NCBI GenBank assembly: GCA_004194705.1
Contig: SADC01001320.1
Location: forward strand, 62,001 to 126,000
Origin: Ditylenchus dipsaci
Taxonomy: Eukaryota > Nematoda > Chromadorea > Rhabditida > Anguinidae
Length of the DNA stretch: 64,000 nt
Direction: 5' to 3'
The notes under the pieces are model-generated. The model was not told where the DNA came from. It saw only the letters and a list, made by a program, of their open reading frames with translations, and ran no database searches. The position numbers and the translations under genes were made by a program. Positions 45,735-57,600 of the stretch are shown piece by piece (within the stretch, counting starts at the first letter, position 1; each line of letters opens with the position of its first letter).

Positions 45735-46745
45735 AGTTGAAAAAAGTTGGCTTCGGTGGCGCAGTGCGTAAGCGTTTGTGTTTTTTGGTCATAAAAAAGT
45801 GCTCAGGTTCGATCCCGCAAGCGTGCACTTCACTCTTTTTGGGTTGTTTGACCAGTCCTAGAGGTAATTCGGGTTGATTTAATGCCATGGCATTTCGTCC
45901 GAAGTCAATTCCTCCAAATTCGAATTTCAAGTAAAAAATTTGTGGAAAACCTATCTTTACGGTCACAGGATAACACCGCTCAGAAACCCGCACCAAAGTG
46001 GCCGAAAGCCAATAAAATCTGGTTTTTCGGGAGGATTACTAAAGGGGGAATTTTTTTTTCGAAAAATGGTTAAGCGAATCAGAACCGCAATGTGATCGTT
46101 TGAATCGGTCAGAATCACATCAACGAATACCCGAAACTATCCCAAACCACTATCTAAATATCCAAAACCAAACACACTGTTTAGGGTAGTTTGGAGTGAC
46201 TCGCGATGTTCGGTGGTGAGATACTAAGCGATTCACCCGATCACATTGCGATTCTGATCTAAACCGAGGGCTCAAAAAAAGCAAAAGAGAGAACATACCT
46301 AAAATGACAGCATCAACGGAGAAGAGAGCCGGAATATTTGAAACGAGGGCTTTAGAAATCTAATTTAATTCCATTTGAATTGCAGAAACCCCAGTTCTTG
46401 AGAAGTTTCAGACCGCGCGGTATTAAGGTGGTAGTCGAAAGGACGTGGTGCTTGGGTGACTGTACTTAGGGAAAAACAGTCAGCTGATAGTATTTGGCGG
46501 TGCCTAGATATCGGTACTCAGATGGAAATTAATTAATAGACTGATTTTTGGACGAACTGAATTCTGGAAAAAATGCCATGGCACCCGCTGTCTCCGAATC
46601 AGGCATCAAAAAAGTCTATTAGCCTTAAAACTGGTCAAACAAGCCGAAGAAGAGTGAAGTGCACGCACGCATCGAACCTGCGCAACCTTTTATGACCAGA
46701 AAACACGAACGCTTACGCACTGCGCCGCTTTTTCAAACCTAAAGA
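45735..46745. mobile_element. Large tRNA-like foldback element
   Basis: Left arm: ggcttcggtggcgcagtgcg (box A-like), aggttcgatcccgcaagc (box B), tagaggtaattc. Right arm: inverted tcgaacctgcgcaacc and cgcactgcgccgc, plus cagaaaacacgaacgcttac. The interior has a second palindrome (46080-46265, aatcagaaccgcaatgtgat and its inverse). It looks like two tRNA-derived SINEs head to head around unrelated sequence. Confidence 0.65.
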
Positions 46746-47027
46746 GTCTTGCTCGCAATCATGTCTAAGGTAAGATATGAAGATTTCAATTTTTTTCAAT
46801 TAATATGAAGATTTCAATTTTTTCTAAAAAAATTTGACTTAAACTCATATAAGATAGATGGTCCGTTTAGCAATCTGCGAAATTTGAATTCGCGCGAAAC
46901 CCTCATTTTGTCAATAATCTTTTCGAATTAGTTTTTTATGTGCATGTAATTTTTTTTAAATAAAGAACTGTCGATTCAGTCGAGCTCAACTTTTCTTGAC
47001 ATTACAAGATCGGACAACAGCAGCTTA

Positions 47028-47256
47028 AGTGCCCCCTCCCCTCCCCAAAGAGTATTATTCTTTAAGCCAACTTTTTTCATTTTTCACCTATTTCACACCT
47101 CTTGCACAGAAAAATACCAAGGGTATTTGGCCGCTTTGCGTTCGAATACCAGCACACTCCACATTGCAATGGATTGGGGTGAAAAAATCAAGGGAATCGA
47201 AAAAGGTAGGCTTAGAGAAAAATACTCTTTGGAGGGGGCGGGCACTTGGTCTTTTA
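47028..47256. repeat. Foldback
   Basis: Arms gccccctcccctccccaaag/ctttggagggggcgggc, with gagtattattctttaagcc and ggcttagagaaaaatactc. Confidence 0.65.
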
Positions 47257-47399
47257 TGAGATCGGACGAGTAAGCCGACTCACATGGCTCTAAAACTGTG
47301 CGCGGCTCTATGTGTGTTCGCACCCCTCCTGAAAAAAGTTGCTTTGGTCCTCCATGTTGTTTTTTTTGCAAAATATGCAAAACTGCCTTGGTCCCTCGA

Positions 47400-47596
47400 A
47401 TTCGTGTTTAGCATGGTCGATTTGCTTATGAAACTACCCTCAAAGCTTACAACTTGCTGTGAAATTTCAAATTCGCAAGTCTTGTATTTTTTGAAGTTTA
47501 AATGTTTTTTGTCTTGAGCGGGATTTGAAATTTCACAGCAAGTTGTAAGCTTTGAGGGTAGTTTCATAAGCAAATTGACCATGCTAAACACGAATC
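47400..47596. repeat. Near-perfect hairpin, arms about 75 bp
   Basis: Left arm from 47400 (ttcgtgtttagcatggtcga...) and right arm to 47596 differ at only one or two positions over about 75 bp, with a 45-bp loop. Confidence 0.8.
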
Positions 47597-47634
47597 CGAT
47601 GTCAAAAATTGGCTATACTATAGAATCGCTTGAT

Positions 47635-47880
47635 CGTTTTGAATACTGGGCCTACCGCATAAATAAACTCTGGTATGCATGCTTTTTCATGCATCCAGAG
47701 TCACTTTTGAGTGATTTGTGTCTAAGGTATGTGGGTGTGCGCATCTCAACTCCAAGCCCCCAAGCCCCCAAGCCCCCGAAGGGGCTTGAGAGTTAGAGAT
47801 GCGCGCACTCACTTAGACATGATTCCGAGAAGTACTCTTGACCATGATATGCATATAGAGTCTTTGTTTGCCACGGCCCA
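47635..47880. repeat. SatA copy
   Basis: Complete foldback unit with ctggtatgcatgctttttca, tatgtgggtgtgcgcatctc and gagatgcgcgcactcactta. Confidence 0.8.
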
Positions 47881-47899
47881 GTTGAAAAACATGGTAGGA

Positions 47900-49790
47900 C
47901 ATCCGAAATAGTCCAGAATTCACTTTTTAATAATTTTGCCATGAAAGTGGCCCCTTTTTATTACCTTCCCCTCCCAATACAGCCCTAAATTTCTTAAAAA
48001 AAGTTTTGGCGGGAAATTCCTAAATTTTTTACCTTGGGGTCCGAGGCAAATCGAAAAATTTTTTTTTTCGATTTTTCGGAAACCAAAGTGTTTCCGTGAC
48101 TATTTAGAGCACGAGAATCAAAATGGGACGGGTCCTTTCCCCTTCAGGAAAAGTAAATTTTTCGCTAGCTGAGGGAGGGGGATTCTATAGTGTTACCCAA
48201 AAATCTAGGTTTCTCTAGCGAAATTAAAGTTTTACGAGAAAATCGTTTTTGAACTTTTTAGGAAGTCTTGTTAAACACTAAGAAAGCCTGTTTTCTGCCA
48301 TGTTTAACTTTATTTTTTTGCACAAGAATGTTCTATTTTAATTTCTCTTTCTTTTGCGCTATATTAGAGCCGTAAGGATTTTTGGAATCGCAAAAAATTT
48401 TGACTTTTTATTCAAAAAATACGTTTACAAAAAGTGGCGAAAATCATTCTTTTTGCTGGTAGTACAAAATTTCCGAATTATTTTTGGCAGTGTGATATAC
48501 CGTTGGGAAGCTCTAATTCTGGGCTTTCCGACGGTATAAAAAAAATACAAAAATTTATAGAAATCATAAGAAAAATGAAAATTAACGATAGCTTAAAAAC
48601 GCGAAAAACAAGGTTTCAAAAATGGGCCGTTTCTCATATTCTTAGTGCGAATTTTGAAAAAATAATAACACAGGCGTGCTCAGCGTTAAATTCTGCATCG
48701 AAATAAACCAATGTAACAACCGGTGTTTTACGCGTTAAGACAAAAAACACGAGAATATACCGAAATAAACAAAAATATAAAAAATATGCGAAAAAACAAT
48801 GAGGAGACCAAGAAGAATTATGTACAAATTTTCCAAAAAACAACAGGGAACCAAGTCGTATTTTCGGTACACATTGTGCAATAGAGCTAGCTTTTTTTGT
48901 TTTTATGTAATTTTTTCACCGAAAATTTGAGCTAGTAACCCTATTTTATTCAAAATTTTTCAAATATTTCACGAGGCATTTAACACTGAGAAGCCGGAGT
49001 GTTCTGAGTGTATATTCTGGTGCAAAATTTCACGCTGAACACGATAGTGATAAAAAATCGGAAACACGGCACTATGTGGTGGTCAGCTGCCCTTCTGAAA
49101 CAGGAAAGTCATAATTTTCGCACATACAACTTCAAAGGGGTGTATCTTGTCAATTTTTATTGCAGACTTTAATTTTTTGATGCGCAAAAAGAAAGCCCAG
49201 ATCACGGGTTTTCTAATGACATATCATCGAAGTATTTATGACGAAACTATGTAAAAATTTTACTTTAGTGAAAAAATTGTGTCATTTTTCGAAAACGTCG
49301 TTAATACTTACGAACGGAACATAAAGTGTGATAAATTCATTTTTTCAGCTATCAAGGTATACCATTCGACAGAGTAAGAAAAACTGCATCGGAAATAGAT
49401 TCGATGTAGGTTAAAAAAGGCGTTGGGAGTGTTTAGAGAGACTCTCAAAAAAATCCAAATCAATTTTGACGAAAAACTCACATTCCACTGCGGAAACCCC
49501 TAATTTTTAACACCGGACTCGAGTTCAGCATGGTCGATTTGTTTGAAAATGGCTATAACCTTACACAACCATTTTTGACTGGCCCTTTTTTACCGGTCCC
49601 TTTTTACAACCCTTTTTACGCAGTTACACTAACTATTGTTTTTTATAGGGCTATTTCAACTTGAATTGTTTTCTAATCATAACAAAACAAATAACTTTTG
49701 GTAGAAACTCTATAAAAATTAGGATTGTAGAAACAGTCATACTGATATATAGCCCATGCATAAACTCCAATATTTACAACGACATGGTAG
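47900..49790. other. No supported gene
   Basis: AT-rich with several ccaagtcg/accaagg words (48797, 48844) but no exon I can support. A box A-like tagcctagtggataagg at 49787-49805 opens a weak tRNA-like stretch. Confidence 0.4.
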
Positions 49791-49963
49791 CCTAGTGGAT
49801 AAGGCTGTGGAGGTGCATCACTGGTGCAAAAGTTCGGTTGTGCCTGGTAACTGACCTACTTCTTGAAGTTTAAATTGGGTAAGATCCAAGTTTAAATTGG
49901 GTGAAATTAATGTTTAAATTGGACAAAATCCAAGTTTAAATTGAGTCAGGGTTAATTTTAATT

Positions 49964-50835
49964 CAGGGCTGCCAAGTGTTCTGATTTATCAGAAATGTTC
50001 TGATTTTGAGGTGTCCGTTCTGACAAATTTTTAATGTTCTGACTTTCTGATTTGTTCTGATTTTTGGCAAAATGTTCTGATTTGTTCTGAATTCCCATTT
50101 TTCTTGATATTGTTCGGCACTTTGTCTAGATTTGCTGCATCTAGTTAGATTGTTTATCATCATCGAAATTTGTGCCTGCGGCGCTTATTCGTAATTCTTG
50201 TTTGTTCAGATCTCACTCAGATCGTTCCGAGAAGTCCAAAGAAGTGCTTGTTCAAGCCGGAGTACAGCAAGATCAAGGGAATAACAAAGAGTAACAAAAG
50301 CGATGTAGGTTTTTTGAAGACAATATTTATGGACGACAATGTTATTACTTTCATCTTTCATAGTCTCATGCTCGTTTTGTGCCCTGCAGCTGTTGAATAA
50401 ATTTGTGTTGAATAAAAATTTGTCATTGAATTATTGTTTCAAACTTTTAGGTGTTCATGGAAAACTGCACTTTGCCAGGACTCTACGAATTGGTGTGCAA
50501 GATTCTTTCAATTACAATCTCGAATGCCTTTGTGGAGCGTGTCTTCTCTCTTCGCGGGAAGCAATGGACGGACTATCGGAATTTACTACAGCCAGAAACA
50601 GTCAAGTGCCTTCTCCAAGTGAATGTCAATTTTGATCACACATGTGTTGAAATGTTCAGTTTGTTGCTGAATGATAGAAAATTGTTAAATGATGTGCGCA
50701 GTTGGGAGAAATATAATGTTTAGTCTCGTTTCGATGTACAACCGTTCTAAATAAAGCACTTTTGTTGATGTTTTGGCAAATTTTGCGTGTTCTGATTTTG
50801 TTCTGATTTCACGGGTTAGCGACTTGGCAACCCTG
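49964..50835 (+). mobile_element. hAT element remnant with exact 8-bp TSD
   Basis: Ends cagggctgccaagt and acttggcaaccctg are flanked by TTTTAATT at 49956-49963 and 50836-50843. gttctgattt words repeat inside both ends. The interior retains only the 3' part of a transposase gene. Confidence 0.85.
50451..50723 (+). pseudogene. hAT transposase C-terminal dimerisation domain
   Basis: After an acceptor CTTTTAG at 50450 the frame reads LYELVCKILSITISNAFVER then VFSLRGKQWTDYRNLLQPET, the hAT dimerisation motif, ending at TAG 50723. AATAAA follows at about 50748. The BED finger and the catalytic region are missing. Confidence 0.85.
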
Positions 50836-50905
50836 TTTTAATTAGAGTAAAATTAAAGTTTAAATTGGGTAAGGTTAAGCTTTAAATAGGATCATGTTAA
50901 GGTAC

Positions 50906-51770
50906 TAGGTCGTCGTTTTTAATGTTCAATAGTTACTCGAATTAAACTTTAACATGACACAATTTAAACTCAAACTGGAGTTCCTTGATGGAATAGTGAA
51001 ATCCAAACAATTCCGATGAAACAGATGACAGAAGATGTAGTACGCTGTGAAATAAATAAATTGCGGTGAAAGGAAAAAGATACTTTTTCAAAAATATATT
51101 TATAAAATACCAGAAATAAAAGCAAATAATGTATCCTGCAGCTGATTTTAAAAAAAGAATCAGAATCAGATATCAGATATGGAAAAAGGTCAGGTAATCA
51201 GATATCAGATGTCAGCTGCAACCCTGATACACACCCATTAAGTCTATACTTCATTCAAAAACTTATTGACTCAGTTTTCTGACGAGATATTGATGAAAGT
51301 AATTGTAAAATTCGGCTACAAAATAGTATAAAGATTTAACGACCCCCTCTACAGACCGGCTCTATGGGTCGTTAATCGAAGGGTCGTTGTATTGAGAGGT
51401 CTTTAAATCGAGGCCTTCTCACCAGAAATTAAAAAAGGGGTCGTTTAATCGAGCTTTTACTGTAACAGTTCAAATCAAGCAAAAATGCTTTAGGGAGGGA
51501 TGCGGACACATATAGAGCCAAATTTAGATACTGTTAGTCAAAAAGTATTAGCACCATAGGCTCTAAATGCATTCGCATCTCTTGAAAAAAAGAGATTCCT
51601 TGGTCCCCTACTGATTCTTTTGAAATTTTTTTCCCAAAAGTCCTTAAAAGTGTTCATTCACAGTTAAAAACGATTTCAGACAAAAAAAATTTTGTGAAGC
51701 AGTTTTATGAATTTTTTTTTGCCTTGGTCCCCCAAGCTGATTTTTTTTTTCATTTTTTCCTCTAAAATAG
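50906..51770. other. No supported gene; pogo-like MITE relic
   Basis: 51315-51465 has gggtcgttaatcgaagggtc and ends gagcttttactgta, a degenerate pogo-like end. Otherwise AT-rich spacer with a ccttggtcccct word at 51597. Confidence 0.4.
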
Positions 51771-51779
51771 CAGTGGGTT

Positions 51780-52060
51780 CTAAACATAGTTTTGTTAACT
51801 GGGGTTTGCCGCATAAAGAAACTCTGGTGTGTATACATTATTTATGCATCCAGAGTCACTTCCTAGTGATTTGTGTCTAAGGTATGTGGGTGTGCGCATC
51901 TCAACTCCAAGCCCCCAAGCCCCCAAGGGGGCGCAGAGGGCTTGGTAGGTTAGAGATGCGCACACTCATCTACCTTAGACATGATTCCGAGAAGTGCTCT
52001 TGATAAAAAAAATGCATACAGAGTCTCTTTTTGAACGGCCCAGTTGAAAAACATAGTGAG
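51780..52060. repeat. SatA copy
   Basis: Left arm 51850-51910, GC-rich centre ccccaagggggcgcag, right arm tagagatgcgcacactcatc to gattccgagaag. Confidence 0.75.
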
Positions 52061-52949
52061 ACAATCGAAGAATACAAAAATTTGAATTTCTGACGTTCTG
52101 CCATAAAAGTGGCCCCCTTTTATTCCCTTTCCCTCCCAATACAGCCCTTATTCCCTTTTAAATTCAAAAGGCGCCAATTTGAATTTTTCAAATTTCGACT
52201 AAAAACCATGATACCCCCATCTGGTTCGAAAATTTTTTTCTCAGAACCAAAAACAGCCGGCTTTCTTATGAAATCGGGGTCGAGAAACACGAATATGAAG
52301 TTATCTCCTTCATCCGATCACTCCCCGTGGGGGGGGGGGATTCTGAACTGCAACCAGGACATCTTCTTCAAATGTACAGAAAATTTCTTGCAATACACAT
52401 TTATGTCAAAATGAGGATCAAGGCGTATTTTTTTAGAAGAGATGCGAATGCATATAGATCTACAATCACCACACAACGCTACTACCATTGGCTTACTAAG
52501 GCCACTTACGTAAAGTTTCATTTTTTATTTCCATATAAAAAGGTACTTTATACAAAAAAAGTTGTCGGAAAGACATTTCTGAAAAAAAAATTGACCCAAA
52601 TTTGACTTTTATTCCTTCGTCCCCAATCTAAACTGAGGAATAGGGATGGGTACCCAAATACCCAAAAAGATAGGATTTGAACATAGTTTTGTTAACTGGG
52701 GGCCTACCGCATAAAGAAACTCAAATATGCATGCTTTTTTTGCATCCAGACTCAGGATTCCACAGTCAATTTTACACAAAGATTGAAAAAACAGTCATTT
52801 TTATAAATCAAGAGTTCACAATAACTCAAAAATTTCTCAATAAAACGTGATTTTACCAGTGTCAAACCATCTTCAGCATTCTCGAATCAGTGCAGAAAAA
52901 TAGTTTTAGAACCCGAAAACGTGAAAAAAGATTTCGATCCAAGTGGACG

Positions 52950-53102
52950 ACCACTTGGATACCGCGGAGCCACCGTGGAGGTTGCTGGTTCGAATCCGAC
53001 CGGGTGCATACCTTATTTTTATCATAATTTCGAGTGCTTACGTGGTGTGGAGGTCCGTATAATCCTCACCTAGGTTACTGGTTCGAATCCCTCTGGGTGC
53101 AA
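52950..53102 (+). repeat. Two tRNA-like sequences
   Basis: Each carries an exact box B ggttcgaatcc (52992 and 53082) followed by gggtgca. Upstream partial box A sequences exist, but the acceptor and anticodon arms do not pair, so these are tRNA relics. Confidence 0.5.
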
Positions 53103-53596
53103 TCAGTCCCGAGTAGAGGATCTCGATTCAAATTTAACAGGTTTCAGAACACAATTTTGAATTGAATCGTTCGTGTTTTCAGCTCTTACAGATGATAAAA
53201 ATTTTGTGGACGAAATAACCTGTGGAGGAATTAAATAGGGTGCCATGATTTTCAATTACTTTTAGCTAAATTTAAAATTTTGTATTCTGCATGTGGATAC
53301 TCCTTCGGGTAGGTACCACGGGAGTACTAATCTATAGTCGCTTTAGGCGTCCAAGATGAGTTTAGGCATTCAACGTGAAAATAGGCCGTCCACAGGACTC
53401 GAATAAAAAATTTTAGGCGTCCAAAAAATAAATTAGGCGTCCAATGTTTTTACAAGGCAATTTTTCTAAATTTAACATCATATATTAGTGGTCACAACAT
53501 ACTATTTTAAAAATGATCTAACATTGGATCATACCTATAAATATTTTTTGTAGCATATATCCTAGCATCGAATGAATACATTTCTCTAATAGCTAC

Positions 53597-55002
53597 TACA
53601 GTCAACCCTCGATATAACGGCCCCCTTGGGACCGGCCGTAGGGGCCGTTATATCGAGGGCCGTTATATCGAGGGTAATTAGAACAAAAAAGTTGAAAGGG
53701 GCGTTAAATCGAGGCTTCACTTCAAACAGGACGAAATATAAGTAAAAGCATCTTTTTTTGAGTAACAATAACAATCCAAAACTCAGCAAACAATAATCAA
53801 CAGTTAGACAAGAAGAAATTGGTGATTTCTGGCTGCTTTCGCTTCTTTTTCTGCTCATAGTAGAAGTAGTCGTCCAGTGCATCGCTATGACGAAGTATGG
53901 CAGGATCTGCGGTGTTCTCTTCTAGATATTGGCGGACAACTTGGAAATGCCTTTGCGCTTCAAGATGACTGATTGAAGGTTGCTCCGGTTCAATTTCTTC
54001 GACTTCGATGGCTTCATTTTCACTGACTTCGCCAGTGCCTCCTTCATTAGTTGCCGAAACTTCTTCAACGATTTCATCGAGCGTGAGATTACCACCTACA
54101 ACATAAATAAAAGGATTGAGAAAAATTCTTCTCAAATAACATACATGTTGCCACTAATTCGTCGACGTTTAAGAAATCATCCATAGTAGCATCAACTCCT
54201 TCCAGCCCCTCCAGATCAAGCCAAGCATCCAGCATTTCCTCCATGACCTCATCCATTCCACGTTCGCCAGCGCCCGACCATTCTTTCTCGAAATTAACAT
54301 CTTCGCCAGCGCCTGATTCTGTGTTTAAATGTATATAAATGTATATTAAATGCAAATGTATATGTATAAGTACCTTCAACAAATCCCCACTCACTGGAAT
54401 GTTTTGACTTCGACCTTGCTTGTGCCAAACGATGAGATCTTTCTCCATTTGATCATACCTGCCAGACTTAAGCCGCTCACGCTTTGCTTTGCTACCGACA
54501 TCGATCGCTGCGAGAACTGCATCCTTTTCTTTCAGAATTCCCTGAATAGTGCTTCTTAGTATCCCAAAATCTTTTGCCAGCTGATGGTTGCCCTTTTTTG
54601 CAGAAGCTTCGATGATTGCTTTCTTTGTTTCCAGAGTTATTGCTTGCCGCTTTCTGGGAGTAGACATCGAAAAATGATAAAAAGTTAAGATATTAAAGAA
54701 AACATTCTCGGGAATACAGCCGCAATAGACGAGCGCAGAAAAAACTAGCGAAAAGTGTTCATTTCCTGAATAGTTTGTTCCCGCACCGGGATAAGTCGTT
54801 TTATCGAGGGTATGTTTTCTTACGTTCACAGGGGCCGTTATATCGAGGGTGTGTTTTCTTAGTCGGGACCGGCTACAGGGGGCCGTTATATCGAGGGTCT
54901 AACTCCTTATGTTTTAGTCAAATCCAACCAAATAGGGCCAAGGGGCCGTTATATCGAGGGAGTCGTTATATCGGGGTGCCGTTATATCGAGGGTCGACTG
55001 TA
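53597..55002 (-). mobile_element. Tigger-like element lacking the catalytic core
   Basis: Ends tacagtcaaccctcgatata and tatatcgagggtcgactgta with several gggccgttatatcgag words inside each. It carries the start and the end of a transposase gene but no DDE domain. Confidence 0.85.
53797..54667 (-). pseudogene. Tigger-like transposase: HTH and acidic tail, no DDE core
   Basis: Exon 54667-54374 encodes MSTPRKRQAITLETKKAIIE and KDFGILRSTIQGILKEKD, a psq/CENP-B-type helix-turn-helix. A second exon from about 54318 encodes an acidic Glu/Asp-rich stretch (GMDEVMEEMLDAWLDLEGLE). A third continues LTLDEIVEEVSATNEGG and ends EITNFFLSNC. The exon 1 donor and exon 2 acceptor phases do not match, as expected if the catalytic exons were deleted between them. 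Confidence 0.8.
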
Positions 55003-55142
55003 GCATATTTTCAAATACATGCTCATTTTTGCGTACTTTTTCAAAGATATAAATTTTTTCAAACATATCTTTCAAACCTTTCAGGCTACGATTCACTGCC
55101 AGACAGGTTTTATAACGGGTACCTAAATACCCTAAAAGATGG

Positions 55143-55400
55143 AGTTTCAACATAGTTTTGTTAACTGGGGACTACCGCATAAAGAAACTCTAGTATGCAT
55201 GCTTTTTTATGCATCCAGAGTCACTTCCGAGTGATTTGTGTGTAAGGTATGTGGGTGTGCGCATCTGAACTCCAAGCCCCTGCGCCACCTTCGGGGCGCA
55301 GGAGGCTTGAGAGTTAGAGATGCGCGCACTCACTTACCTTAGACATGATTCCGAGAAGACGCTTGGTCATAAAATACATATAGAGACTCTTTTTGCTCAG
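55143..55400. repeat. SatA copy
   Basis: Complete unit: gcatccagagtcacttccga, gtgtgtaaggtatgtgggtg, GC-rich centre, then gagatgcgcgcactcactta. Confidence 0.8.
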
Positions 55401-55785
55401 CTCCAGTGACCAAAACGAGGTAGAATAACTTTTTACAGGTCTTATGTTGTTATTTTTAACTGACATTAATATATATTCATAACATGCTTTTTTGATATGG
55501 ACGCCTAAATTTTTATTGGACGCCTAATTTTTACTTGGAAGCTCCATTTTTGGATGCCTAAAGCGACTATGGACGCCTAAAGTAGATTAGAGCCCCACGG
55601 GGTCCCTATACCCAATCTGAAATTTGAATGGTCTTATAAAAAATAGTTTATTGGTCAAGGGAAATAAGGTCTACTAGCACCAAGATTCGAACCTCATCAC
55701 TACCTGAAAGTATTTTGTATGCCTTTTTACTGTAGGCGTTGTTGCGTAGGCCTTTTTTCATAGGCAACGCTATAACTCTTTCGTA

Positions 55786-56310
55786 GTAACGCTACGACTG
55801 TGTGATAACTGTAGACTACAGAATCATCAAAAGTTGAAAGCACAAGTAACGCTATAACTGTGTGATAACTGTAGACTACAGAATCATCAAAAAGTTGAAA
55901 GCACAAGTAACGCTTTAACTGTGTGATAACTGTAGGCTACAGAATCATCAAAAAGTTGAAAGCACAAGTAACGCTTTAACTGTGTGATAACTGTAGGCTA
56001 CAGAGTGATCAAAAAGTTACAAGCACAAGTAACGCTTTAACTGTGTGATAACTGTAGACTACAGAATCATCAAAAAGTTGAAAGCACAAGTAACGCTATA
56101 ACTGTGTGATAACTGTAGACTACAGAATCATCAAAAAGTTACAAGCTCAAGTAACGCTTTAACTGTGTGATAACTGTAGACTACAGAATCATCAAAAAGT
56201 TGAAAGCACAAGTAACGCTATAACTGTGTGATAACTTTAGACTACAGAATCATCAAAAAGTTACAAGCACAAGTAACACTATAACTGTGTGATAATTGTA
56301 GACCATAGAA
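55786..56310 (+). repeat. 61-bp tandem array, about 8.5 units
   Basis: Unit: gtaacgctataactgtgtga, taactgtagactacagaatc, atcaaaaagttgaaagcac. Units differ by single substitutions (gctata/gctttaa, ttgaaag/ttacaag), and the variants alternate. Confidence 0.9.
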
Positions 56311-57380
56311 ACATCAAGAAGTGGGGAGTGGTTGCTTTGTCCATATAATTTGGTATATTATCCAATTCTCATTTCCGTTGTTGATTGCATGCTTTTAAGA
56401 GCTCAATTGCGTGCCTGTAAATGTACTAGTCTCAGTCAGAGAAGCTATTGAAAGCCACAAAAGCCAGGGAACCTCAGCGGTGCAAAAAGAGTCGAGTATA
56501 GAAATTTCATTCATTCCTGGCGGATGTAGAAACTTTATTCGAGTAGGCTTAATACATAAACAATTATAAATAGCATCTGAGTTTCTATTGGCATGACGAT
56601 TTTAGGCGCCTGTTGTGAGCTGGAAAAAACCGTTCAATTTTTTTTTTGTAACTGTTATACTGTCTGGATGAGGAATAGTGATCCGAAGACTTTACAGCTG
56701 CTAGGTATCCAAAGGCCAGCATTTGAAGTGATCTTGTAAAAGTTGGATCGAGCCTGGCAGGACAAGTCTGAGGCAGTTAGACTGTTTCAAGTAAAAGTTG
56801 AATGTTATAGGATCAAGATTACTTTTGTGAAAAGACGATCATTAATTTTGAAGATAAAAAAGTTCACTAAAAAACCATAAAGAGAAGGCGGCGCAGTTTT
56901 TAAAGTTTTCTCTTTAAGGTTTTTTAAGTTTTTTTTGCCTCTATAAATATTCAAATTTGAAAATCAAACATTTATTGTCTTGAGCGGAATTTAAAATTCG
57001 ACAGTGACTTTCACCTTTTAGGACCTATTTTTTAAGCAAAAAGACACCGCTGAACCCGAATCCAGTATCCAAACAAGTATTTCATCAGCGGAAAGAAGTT
57101 AGAGGAAGTTTGCGACCCAACTTATATACTATTTTGCATATTTTGCCACGATTTTATGAAAAAAAAATTCTGTATTCAGTGTCAAATTAACCGCGAGGTT
57201 CTGCTGATTCTTTTTGCGTGAAGGATTCAGCCAGGTATTGTCTTGAAATGAAGTTACAGCTCGCAGAAGGTCACCCTGAGACACAATTTAGATTTCCTAT
57301 CGTAACAAATAAGAGGTGAATTCCATTGGCTTTACAAATAAAAGAGATTATGTGGCGCTAGTGCAGAATCGGAATCGCCG
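56311..57380. other. No supported gene
   Basis: Mixed unique AT-rich sequence. I see no exon, RNA gene or clear repeat. Confidence 0.4.
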
Positions 57381-57600
57381 CCCCCCCCCCCCCCTGTTGA
57401 TTTTTTCAATATCTTGCTTTGGTTACCCTTGTTATATCATTAATGTGATAATGGTGATTGAAGAGATTGTGGTGATTAAAATGATTATGTTTGGCATGAT
57501 CACCGTAATCACCATGATCACATTAAAGAAACATTTAAAAAAACAGGGGGACCAAGGCAAAATATGGATAAAATAAAAAGGGGCGCAAGGCAAAATTGGC
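57381..57600. repeat. gtgat-rich foldback after a poly-C tract
   Basis: A C run at 57381, then ttaatgtgataatggtgatt and its inverse caccatgatcacattaa, ending in aacagggggaccaaggcaaa. Confidence 0.6.

Larger units (their letters stand above)
49862..50905 (+). repeat. aagtttaaattgggt minisatellite split by a hAT element
   Basis: Units of gtttaaattgggtaa type occupy 49862-49955 and resume at 50844-50905, on either side of the hAT insertion. Confidence 0.6.

Noticed and set aside
45662..45996. Open frames on both strands
   Set aside because: They coincide with the left arm of the tRNA-like foldback.
52950..53102. Two tRNA genes suggested by exact box B sequences
   Set aside because: Acceptor and anticodon stems do not pair; kept only as tRNA-like relics.
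55786..56310. CRISPR-like array
   Set aside because: Repeats are directly adjacent with no unique spacers, and the genome is eukaryotic.
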